Source: CAZTXD01 sp964617995 (GTDB taxonomy: Bacteria > Actinomycetota > Acidimicrobiia > Spongiisociales > ZC4RG35). From it: a stretch of DNA of 12,324 nt. A model generated the notes under the pieces. The model saw only the letters and a program-made list of their open reading frames with translations, searched no databases and was not told the origin of the DNA. Made by a program: the position numbers and the translations under genes. Positions within the stretch are counted from its first letter, which is position 1, and each line of letters starts with the position of its first letter. The stretch lies in the NCBI GenBank assembly GCA_964617995.1, contig CAZTXD010000114.1, positions 1 through 12,324 of the forward strand, read 5' to 3'. Positions 6,984 to 12,324 of the stretch are shown piece by piece.

Positions 6984-7945
6984 TGCGGGCTGATCCTCTG
7001 GTGGGTGCTCTCCTCCGAGACGGCTGCGAAGCCCTGCCGCCAGCTCGGATGCGCCGGGTTCCAAGCCAGCTCGCGTTTGGCCTTGGCGTTGGACGCGCCG
7101 CGAGCGTCGGTCATCATCACCACGCCGGCCTTTCCGGCGAACAGGCGCAGAATGAACCGCGGTATACGCCTCGGCTTCTTGCCGCTGAGCATGTGCGTCA
7201 GGTTCGGCAGCCACTCGGCCACAGGGGCGGGGTCATCGTCGACGATGTTGTAGACGCCGCGACTGCCGTGCTCGACCGCTGCCATCGTCGCCTCCGCCGC
7301 GTCGGCGATGTGGATGAAAGACCATACGCCGCCACCGTCGCCGACCAGCGGGAATCTGCGCTTGCGGATCATCTCAAACATGTCACCGCCGGGCGCCATG
7401 TTTGTGCCCGGCCCGTAGAAGCCGCCGTAGCGCAGCACGATACCCTCGGTCCACCTCGCCTCCAGGACCGCCTGCTCGAGGTGCCGGATGGCCGCCAGGC
7501 CTTCGCGCAACTTGCCCGGGGGCGCGGGGTCGAGCGGGTCCTCCTCGGTCTTGACCGGCCCGCCGGTGCGCGCGTATGCGGCGAAGTTGCTCTGCGCGAC
7601 GAACCGCCGCACTCCCACCGCCTGCCCGGCTGACAGCAGGTGATCAGTCCCCTCGGTCCGCAGACGGTTGGTCAGCGCGGCCCCGCGCTTGAGGCTGCGC
7701 ATACCCACCCCTGCGAGGGCGGTGAGCTGATGGACGATCACGTCCGGCTGCGCCTTGCCCACGGCCTCCGCGACCTGATCGGCATCGAGCGCATCCGCCA
7801 CCACCGGCACAGCCCCCATCTCGTGGAGCATCGTCTGCTTCGACTCGCGGCGCGTCATGCCATGAACCTCATGACCCGCCTCAACCAGACGGGGCACCAG
7901 CTGCTTTCCAATCGCCCCGGTCGCTCCCGCGACAAACACTTTCAT
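6980..7945 (-). CDS. NAD(P)-binding epimerase/oxidoreductase (ECF41 partner, atypical SDR)
   Basis: This protein of 321 residues opens with a Rossmann fold, MKVFVAGATGAIG, giving GxxGxxG at residues 7-13. It belongs to the extended or atypical NAD-dependent epimerase/dehydratase group: QPDVIVHQLTAL, RFVAQSNFAAY, VLRYGGFYGPG and the late FIHIADAAEAT are all characteristic. The usual YxxxK catalytic pair is not evident; the equivalent region reads AAIRHLEQAVLE, so the chemistry may differ from classical epimerases. ECF41 sigma genes are known to sit beside carboxymuconolactone decarboxylases, oxidoreductases or epimerases (COE genes), and this is such a partner. ATG 7945 is six bases after AAGGAG; the adjacent ATG at 7948 is only three away. 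The stop overlaps the sigma start by 4 bp. A conserved ECF41-type promoter lies upstream. Confidence 0.92.
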   Translation of the reverse strand: MKVFVAGATGAIGKQLVPRLVEAGHEVHGMTRRESKQTMLHEMGAVPVVADALDADQVAEAVGKAQPDVIVHQLTALAGVGMRSLKRGAALTNRLRTEGTDHLLSAGQAVGVRRFVAQSNFAAYARTGGPVKTEEDPLDPAPPGKLREGLAAIRHLEQAVLEARWTEGIVLRYGGFYGPGTNMAPGGDMFEMIRKRRFPLVGDGGGVWSFIHIADAAEATMAAVEHGSRGVYNIVDDDPAPVAEWLPNLTHMLSGKKPRRIPRFILRLFAGKAGVVMMTDARGASNAKAKRELAWNPAHPSWRQGFAAVSEESTHQRISPQ

Positions 7946-8018
7946 CATCGACTCCTTCATCGAGAATTACCTACACCCCATACGACAAGACAGCACCCCT
8001 TTCTGTGACACCCCCGAG
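7943..8018 (-). repeat. Duplicated promoter-leader segment, copy A
   Basis: This segment, from the TGTCACA flank to the epimerase ATGATG start, recurs at 10021-10095 in the same orientation about 2.08 kb away. Both copies share GTGCTCG, TGTCACAGAAAG, GTGCTGTCTTGTC, GTAGGT, ATTCTCGATGA and GATGATG, with scattered substitutions and a few single-base length differences. This copy leads into the intact gene. Confidence 0.85.
7984..8010 (-). promoter_or_regulatory. Predicted ECF41 promoter of the epimerase-sigma operon
   Basis: On the minus strand TGTCACA (8004-8010) is followed after exactly 16 bases by TGTC (7984-7987). From memory, the published ECF41 target pattern is a TGTCACA -35 and a CGTC -10. 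The -35 here is identical and the -10 differs by one base. It lies about 40 bases upstream of the epimerase start. The sigma factor would therefore drive its own operon. Confidence 0.75.
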
Positions 8019-8095
8019 CACGCAGGTCAATGGAGTGACGTTGCTGGGGAGGCAGCTGGCATCGCCAGCACGACGAAGCTTCGGCGCCGGGCGGT

Positions 8096-9650
8096 TCATG
8101 TTCGGAGTGATGGGAGCTGGAGCGGGGTACTGCGGTGCCGAATCTTGCGGTCGGCTGGGGCGGCGCCGGATGAGGCCCGGCCGTAGCTCCAGTCGGGCTG
8201 TTTGCGGCGATGGCGTTCGTCGATCACCGCTTTCCCGTCACGGATGTCGAGCAACTCTGCGATGAGCACCGGTTCGGCAGGGGGCAGGCTGCGGGTGAGG
8301 TGGGCTTCGAACTCGGGACGGAAGCGCTCGTGGATGCTGGCGAGCACGATCGCTTGTTGGCTGCCCAGATAGCACCGGGCGCCGTAGTCGACGGTGCCGA
8401 TGCGTCGCTCGATCGTCTCGAGATCACCAGCCCTCGCCCGGGACAGGGCAAGCCGCTCGAGTAACGCGGCAAGCTCGCCTCCATCGATCTTGCACGGGGT
8501 GCACTGCCCGCAGGACTCGGTGGCCAGAAAACGAGCGATGCCGGCGGCGACGGCGACCATGTCGGCTGGGTGGGCGAAGACGATGAATCCAGCCGAGCCC
8601 AGCCCACAGCCGGCCGCGCGCATGCCCTCATGGCTTACAGGCTGGTCCAGATGTTCTTCCAGGATGACAGGGTTGGCGACGCCGCTGAACACTGCCTTCA
8701 CCGGCCCTAGAGCCCCGCCTCCGATCTCGTCCAGGACTCGCCGCAGTGGCACGCCCATCGGGACCTCACCAACGCCCGCCTCGCGCACGTCGCCGCTCAC
8801 GGTGCACACCACACTCCCCGGCGATTCAGGGGTGCCGATCGTCCGAAACCAACGAGCGCCGCGGGCGACGATCGCAGAGACGTTGGCGATCGTCTCCACG
8901 TTGTTGACCAGCGCTGGTCCGGCGACCAGGCGCCGGTGTTGGTCGTGCAGACCGACTCGATACGGGGGAGCGTTGCGAGGGAACGGACCGCCTCCTCCGA
9001 TGGTTTCCAGCAGAGCCGTCTCTTCGCCGTACAGGTACTCGTCAGGGCCCTCGAACACCCCGCACGCAATGTCCGTCGGCAGCGCATCCGCGGCGCGCAG
9101 CTCGGCCAGCGCGGCACGAGTGCGGGCCACCTCCTCGGTAAACGACGCCTTCAGTGCGATGATGACACGGTCGGCGCCGACCGCGTGGGCTGCGATGAAG
9201 GCTCCCTCGATCACAAGGTAAGGGTTGTGGCGCAAGATGCTTCGGTCCTTGAAGGTTCCCGGCTCTCCCTCGGCACCGTTGACAACCACATCAGCAGGGC
9301 GTCCGGCGGTGGTCTTACCTGCGACGGTCTGCCACTTGCGGCCGGCAGGGAAACCGGCGCCACCCCGCCCCCGGAGCCCCGAGTCGAGCACTGTGGCGAC
9401 GAGCTCCCCGGGTGCGGTCGCGGTCGCGGTCTCAAGGGAGCGAAGTCCACCCTGCCCGATAGTCGGCAAGCGAGACGATCGGCGCCGATGGCAGCAGGCG
9501 CAATGACACCCATGACCTCTCGTGCTTGGCCTCAACAGCAGCACCTTCCGGCAGAGCCGCATCCCCATCGACCAAACGAAGCTTCCGCTCACTCGAGCGC
9601 TGTTGCGGGACAGGGGATTCGCTGTGGTAGGGGTTGATTGCCATCGTCAT
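8096..9650 (-). pseudogene. Stand-alone NuoF-like flavoprotein (NADH:acceptor oxidoreductase) with an N-terminal frameshift
   Basis: The main frame encodes a complete NuoF/HndC-type core that oxidises NADH through FMN and passes electrons to a 4Fe-4S cluster. Visible in order are SGLRGRGGAGFPAGRKW (FMN loop), VNGAEGEPGTFKDRSIL, EYLYGEETALLE, an SLBB-like middle, and the cluster ligands ESCGQCTPC (Cys codons 8492-8512) with the fourth Cys in GARCYLG. The N-terminus lies in another frame: ATG 9650, six bases after GAGGAG, gives RLLPSAPIVSLADYRAG, the usual lead-in. Removing one base near 9447-9455 joins it as DYRAG-GLRSLETA. Without that, translation from 9650 stops at 9432. Restored length is about 517 residues. 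No NuoE or other complex I gene is nearby. The gene starts 10 bases after the epimerase remnant, behind the second ECF41-type promoter. Confidence 0.8.
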
Positions 9651-9660
9651 CTGAAGCTCC

Positions 9661-10023
9661 TCACTCGAAGGTCTGTGGGGTGTCGAAGTCGCATCCGAGT
9701 TCGGTGATCTGATAGATCACGATGTGGGGATGTGCCCCGGCAACGACACGTCGGTCCGCATCGGGGAGGTCCCTCGAGCAGGACCCGTTGTCGCGCCTGC
9801 CGGAGGAAGACCGTCCAACTTGGGAAGGAGGGCGGGTGGTGCCCACGTGGTGACCGGCGGCCACCTGGCGACGGATCGCAGCCAGGTTCTCGCGAACCTC
9901 GCCCCTGGGCGCGGGGTCGAGCGGATCCTCCTCACTCATGACCGGCCCGCCGGTGCGCGTGTAGAAGGCGGCAGTGCTCTGCGCCGCGAACGATGTTTCC
10001 CAACCACGCTCCGCCGACAACAT
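9661..10023 (-). pseudogene. Deleted and rearranged epimerase remnant, paralogue of the ECF41 partner
   Basis: From ATG 10023 a 120-codon frame runs to TGA 9661. After ten unrelated residues it reads FAAQSTAAFYTRTGGPV and SEEDPLDPAPRGEVRENLAAI. This aligns with the middle of the intact epimerase (FVAQSNFAAYARTGGPV, EEDPLDPAP, LAAIR). The Rossmann start is missing. Further on comes DLPDADRRVVAGAHPHIVIY, which resembles an earlier part of the family (DADQVAEAVGKAQPDVIVHQ). The segments are therefore in the wrong order, and the dinucleotide-binding loop and C-terminus are absent. It cannot be a working epimerase. Promoter and leader are much better preserved than the gene, perhaps because they still serve the flavoprotein gene downstream. 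Confidence 0.75.
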
Positions 10024-10095
10024 CATCAACTCCCTCATCGAGAATGACCTACAACCAAAGGACAAGACAGCACCTCTTTCTGTGACACCGGCGAG
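10021..10095 (-). repeat. Duplicated promoter-leader segment, copy B
   Basis: This is the diverged second copy of the segment at 7943-8018, same orientation, ending at the ATGATG start of the epimerase remnant. The conserved blocks are the -35, the -10 region, the leader and the ribosome site (GGGAG). The pair marks a past duplication of the epimerase control region. Confidence 0.85.
10061..10087 (-). promoter_or_regulatory. Second predicted ECF41 promoter, upstream of the epimerase remnant and NuoF-like gene
   Basis: TGTCACA (minus strand, 10081-10087) is followed after 16 bases by TGTC (10061-10064). This is the same spacing and the same boxes as the promoter at 7984-8010. Bases just after the -10 differ between the copies (GTAT versus CTTT), while both boxes are unchanged. 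That supports TGTC, rather than the neighbouring CGTA, as the -10. Confidence 0.7.
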
Positions 10096-10151
10096 CACAC
10101 CGGCGCGAGAAACGCAGGCCAGCGACTGGCAACGCGGGGGACCGGCTGGCA

Positions 10152-10271
10152 CTACCCCCGATGGCTGCGGATGATGCTGGCCGCCTCGCGGAAGCGGTGC
10201 TGCTCGCCGGGAAAGGCCAGGTAGGTAGGGGAGCCCTTGGCCAGGACGGCTACCTTCGCATCCGCCTGGGA
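10152..10271 (-). pseudogene. C-terminal relic of an S9-family prolyl oligopeptidase-like peptidase
   Basis: An open frame with no start codon ends at TAG (10152-10154). It reads ADAKVAVLAKGSPTYLAF, then PGEQHRFREAASIIRSHRG. This matches the extreme C-terminus of S9 peptidases (EALRAKGxPVAYLxFxGEQHGFRxAENIIR), including the catalytic His in GEQH, here followed by Arg instead of Gly. Roughly 40 residues remain of a protein normally over 600. The relic abuts the marR stop (10279), so a deletion has probably removed the rest of the peptidase and joined this end to marR. Confidence 0.6.
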
Positions 10272-10278
10272 GGTAGGT

Positions 10279-10719
10279 TCACTCGCTCGATCGAGTCGAC
10301 TCGTCGAGGTTGGCTCGAACCGTTGCGATCAGCCTCATGAGAGTTGATCTTTCCGTCTTGGACAGGCCGGCGGTTGCGAGAGCATTCACCGACTCGGCGG
10401 CCCCGGTCAGTGGGCTTTCGAGAGCACGTGCCTTGTCGGTGAGATAGATCAGTTGCTTGCGCCTGTCGCTGGGATGGGGCCGTCGCTCGATCAGCCCGTC
10501 CCGCTCCATGCGTCCGAGCGTGTTCGCCATGGTCGGCTGCTCGATCCCGACGATCTCGCAGAGCTCCTGTTGGGTGATGCCGTCAGATTCGTAGAGGGCG
10601 AGCAGCTGAGCGAACTGCCCTGGAACCACTCCGAGTGGTGCGATCCGGTCATGTAGCGCCCGGGCGAGCTGACGGGCGACGTGGTTCACCACATATCCCA
10701 GGGACTCGTCTCGGCGCAT
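10279..10719 (-). CDS. MarR-family transcriptional regulator
   Basis: This 146-residue winged-helix repressor has a recognition region ITQQELCEIVGIEQPTMANT (48-67), then LGRMERDGLIERR. The wing, PHPSDRRKQLIYLT (81-94), carries the conserved D-R-R of the family. Flanking N- and C-terminal helices (10-40 and 98-140) form the dimer interface. An upstream in-frame start exists at 10824, but it would run through the operators and into doxX. ATG 10719 gives the usual MarR N-terminus (DESLGYVVNHVARQLARAL). It is divergent from the DoxX-like gene, with two near-identical palindromes between them, so it probably represses both. The signal is unknown; many MarR proteins respond to phenolics or oxidants. 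Confidence 0.92.
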   Translation of the reverse strand: MRRDESLGYVVNHVARQLARALHDRIAPLGVVPGQFAQLLALYESDGITQQELCEIVGIEQPTMANTLGRMERDGLIERRPHPSDRRKQLIYLTDKARALESPLTGAAESVNALATAGLSKTERSTLMRLIATVRANLDESTRSSE

Positions 10720-10735
10720 GGGGTCCACACTACTA

Positions 10736-10792
10736 GATAGCCTGCTATTGACAAGCCCATTGCTAGCTATGTAGTGTAGATAGCACGCTATC
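10736..10792. promoter_or_regulatory. Paired MarR-type operators in the marR-doxX intergenic region
   Basis: Site 1 is GATAGC-CT-GCTATT (10736-10749). Site 2 is GATAGC-AC-GCTATC (10779-10792), a perfect 6-2-6 palindrome. The centres are 43 bp apart, about four helical turns, so both face the same side of the DNA. A partial copy (GCTAGCTAT) lies at 10762-10770. Size and symmetry fit a MarR dimer site. Confidence 0.75.
10748..10777 (+). promoter_or_regulatory. Predicted sigma-70-type promoter of the DoxX-like gene
   Basis: A perfect TTGACA (10748-10753) is followed after 18 bases by TAGTGT (10772-10777). Operator site 1 overlaps the -35 and site 2 covers the expected start point near 10784, so a bound repressor would block transcription. 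Confidence 0.55.
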
Positions 10793-10805
10793 GAAGAGAG
10801 TGAGC

Positions 10806-11201
10806 ATGTCCATTGCAGTCTCAACGACGCGGAGCCACCGGACCGTATCGGCGATCCGCTGGGTCTTCGGGATCTACTTCGTGGCGGTTGGGATCCTCCA
10901 CTTCGTTGTCCCCGACGGCCTACCTTCCTTGATGGCCTGGATGTACGAGCTCAGCGGGCCCCTGCATGCCGTCGCCGGCACCGCCGAGATTCTCGGAGGC
11001 TTGGGCCTCGTGCTACCCCGGCTGATCGGTGTGGCTCCACGACTGACCAGCCCCGCCGCGTCAGGCCTCGTCGTCGTCATGATCGGTGCCGCCGCATGGC
11101 ACGGCGCCCGCGGCGAATGGGCTCAGATTTTCGGCAATCTCGTCGTGGCGGGGCTCATGGCCTACGTCGCGTTCCGCGAGTGGCGGAGACCGACGCCGTA
11201 G
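10806..11201 (+). CDS. DoxX-like small integral membrane protein
   Basis: This 131-residue protein has four predicted membrane helices (about 15-37, 51-71, 83-101 and 106-124), the plan of the DoxX family. Typical features are RWVFGIYFVAVGILHFV in helix 1 and GTAEILGGLGLVLPRL in helix 2, followed by a W-H pair late in helix 3 (AAAWHGARGEW). DoxX relatives are linked to redox and thiol stress or quinone chemistry, but most have no proven reaction. ATG 10806 follows GAGAG at a spacing of about six; GTG 10800 is an alternative adding two residues. It is divergent from marR and very probably controlled by it. Confidence 0.85.
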   Translation: MSIAVSTTRSHRTVSAIRWVFGIYFVAVGILHFVVPDGLPSLMAWMYELSGPLHAVAGTAEILGGLGLVLPRLIGVAPRLTSPAASGLVVVMIGAAAWHGARGEWAQIFGNLVVAGLMAYVAFREWRRPTP

Positions 11202-11277
11202 GAGTCGAACCAGGAGTCCAGTCGGCGGGAGGGAAGAGAGGCTCCGTGATGGCGGGCGAAGCGAAGGAAAGGGGCGC

Positions 11278-12102
11278 TCAATCCTCTGATATGCCCGATC
11301 CAAGTTCCAGTCCGGTTTCGGCGACCCATTCTCGAGAAGCATCGAGGAATGCTGCGAGAGGCTGGGCCAGGCCAGAAGCCAACCTGGGATCACCGCGCCG
11401 CAACTCGTCGAGGAAGGCTTGGGTGGCGACGTCTATCGCTTCGATCAGCGACGCGGCGCTGAGATCGTTGACCAAGCTGGCGGTCAATGGTTCGAGCTCG
11501 GCGGCTGGAAGCTCGTCTACGTGTTTGAACTCGTCGGCGTCGATGCCTCGCCGCTCAGACGCCAGAGCCAGTGTTCGGTTTCGAATTCGTTGAAGATAGA
11601 AGAGTGACTGCCAGGGTTTGTTCCGGTTGGCTGCAACACAAGCATGAAGGACGTCGTGCCAGGCAAATCCCGCTTGACCTTGCCAATCCGGTGTGGGCAC
11701 CCATTCTTCCGGAACGGCAGCGATCTGGGTCGTCCTTCCCCTGCGATCGAACACGACGCTTACCGGCGACCAGACGGTGAACTCGGCACTGGGGGTGAAG
11801 GAAATGTCAACCTCCAGACCGTTATCAAGGAGGAATCCACGAACCAGAGTCGTCCCGAAGGCCGTTTCGTAGTGGTGGGCAACCGGAAGGCTCCGGTAAC
11901 AGCCCTCCTTCCAGTCTTCAGCAATCATCTCGCAGGACTCGGTATCCGAAACCACGAAGGCGACGTCGATATCGGACCACCGGTCGGCGCTGTCACTGCC
12001 TATCGAACCCGTGAGCACGGCAGCCTCGAGCCGATGATCCGCTTCACCCAGCTCGAGTACCCGAGAGAGCACGGCCTCCCTGTCATCAGCACTGAAGATC
12101 AT
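11278..12102 (-). CDS. Nucleotidyltransferase-domain protein (aminoglycoside-adenylyltransferase-like)
   Basis: This 274-residue protein carries the polymerase-beta-type nucleotidyltransferase signature: LTGSIGSDSADRWSDIDVAF (30-49), with Gly32-Ser33 and the metal-binding Asp44 and Asp46. A third acidic residue in GLEVDISF (Asp99) completes the set. The C-terminal half (about 140-270) is helical, as in kanamycin, streptomycin or lincosamide nucleotidyltransferases. Such proteins transfer NMP to small molecules or, with HEPN partners, act as antitoxins. No HEPN gene is adjacent. The start is ATG 12102; an in-frame alternative at 12132 adds ten residues without a better ribosome site. Resistance function is possible but not shown by the sequence. 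Confidence 0.8.
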   Translation of the reverse strand: MIFSADDREAVLSRVLELGEADHRLEAAVLTGSIGSDSADRWSDIDVAFVVSDTESCEMIAEDWKEGCYRSLPVAHHYETAFGTTLVRGFLLDNGLEVDISFTPSAEFTVWSPVSVVFDRRGRTTQIAAVPEEWVPTPDWQGQAGFAWHDVLHACVAANRNKPWQSLFYLQRIRNRTLALASERRGIDADEFKHVDELPAAELEPLTASLVNDLSAASLIEAIDVATQAFLDELRRGDPRLASGLAQPLAAFLDASREWVAETGLELGSGISED

Positions 12103-12234
12103 GTTGTCCCCGGATTGGCAGTGGGTCCACAACGGCCCAACGGCCGTCGTCGCAGTCTCTCAGCTTCACAAACTACCCCCGCGAGCACCGCTTCCGAAAC
12201 GGGCGCTGAGATCGAGTGTCTGGTCCCCGGAGCC

Positions 12235-12266
12235 TTCACAGAAGGGCAGTAATCAGATAATCTGAT
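12235..12266 (+). promoter_or_regulatory. Predicted promoter and operator of the Phd-like antitoxin gene
   Basis: TTCACA (12235-12240) is followed after 17 bases by TAATCT (12258-12263), which places the start at or next to the ATG (12270), so the message is probably leaderless. A perfect palindrome ATCAGAT-A-ATCTGAT (12252-12266) covers the -10. Antitoxins of this family repress their own operon through such sites. Confidence 0.6.
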
Positions 12267-12269
12267 CCC

Positions 12270-12324
12270 ATGCCGGATGTCTCGGCCACCGAAGCGGCCC
12301 GCCACTTCGCCGACCTGCTCGACG
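12270..12324 (+). CDS. Phd/YefM-type antitoxin, N-terminal part (cut by window edge)
   Basis: Eighteen codons are present, reading MPDVSATEAARHFADLLD. This is the characteristic opening of Phd/YefM (and related VapB-like) antitoxins, whose N-terminal domain binds DNA and whose C-terminal tail neutralises a RelE/Doc/VapC-type toxin. No Shine-Dalgarno precedes the ATG, consistent with the leaderless promoter described upstream. A toxin gene would be expected about 250 bases further on, outside the window. Confidence 0.7.
   Translation, partial: MPDVSATEAARHFADLLD

Noticed and set aside
6984..7214. N-terminal extension of the sigma-factor frame
   Set aside because: The extra 77 codons lie entirely over the epimerase gene in another frame and are Arg-rich. 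The ATGA overlap at 6980-6983 gives the natural start.
8394..9221. Long plus-strand ORF (275 codons) opposite the NuoF-like gene
   Set aside because: Low-complexity Ser/Pro/Arg-rich translation, antisense to conserved FMN and Fe-S motifs.
1..12324. CRISPR array, IS element, prophage or integrase
   Set aside because: No regularly spaced repeats, transposase or integrase motifs, or att-like pairs were seen. The only clear long direct repeat is the promoter duplication described.

Overview
The window is high-GC DNA with the look of an actinomycete chromosome, possibly a soil or freshwater Actinomycetota (Acidimicrobiia or Thermoleophilia-like). The reasons are strong GC bias at third codon positions, GTG starts behind good Shine-Dalgarno sequences, several probable leaderless transcripts, and the gene content: an ECF41 sigma factor, a DoxX/MarR pair, an actinobacterial coiled-coil protein of unknown function, and a Phd-type antitoxin. 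The taxon is an inference. No rRNA, tRNA, IS element or CRISPR array was found, and no gene-free gap exceeds 300 bases.

Layout. The left edge (1-73) is the C-terminus of a gene entering from outside. Next is a divergent pair, a GNAT acetyltransferase (258-881, -) and a TetR-family regulator (975-1598, +), with two operator-like repeats between them. From 1774 to 3969 three genes lie on the minus strand: a coiled-coil protein, an OsmC/Ohr-like gene broken by a one-base frameshift, and an isoprenylcysteine-methyltransferase-like membrane protein. A short relic of a sigma-factor N-terminus lies between the last two. A six-helix membrane protein (4246-4905, +) is followed by a 33-codon ORF with an excellent ribosome binding site. 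It converges on an alpha/beta hydrolase (5161-5961, -).

The centre (5161-10095, minus strand) is the most interesting part. An NAD(P)-binding epimerase-like gene and an ECF41 sigma factor overlap by 4 bp (ATGA). They lie behind a TGTCACA-N16-TGTC promoter that matches the published ECF41 recognition pattern as I recall it. The hydrolase follows 104 bp downstream. About 2.08 kb upstream, the same promoter and leader occur again in diverged form. This second copy drives a deleted and rearranged epimerase remnant and then a stand-alone NuoF-like flavoprotein that carries a frameshift. The simplest reading is one ECF41 autoregulatory unit plus a decayed duplicate that once brought the redox enzyme into the same regulon.

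The right part holds a prolyl-oligopeptidase C-terminal relic abutting a MarR regulator. MarR is divergent from a DoxX-like membrane protein, and two near-identical palindromes sit between them, one over the -35 box and one at the start site. A nucleotidyltransferase (11278-12102, -) follows. At the edge is the first part of a Phd/YefM-like antitoxin with a perfect 7-1-7 palindrome over its promoter; any partner toxin lies outside.

At least three loci are decayed and two more genes carry single frameshifts. Either this is a region of active gene loss, or, for the two frameshifts, some indels are assembly errors. Gaps with nothing recognisable: 74-257, 1599-1773, 2413-2580, 4006-4245, 5027-5160, 5962-6065, 11202-11277 and 12103-12234.
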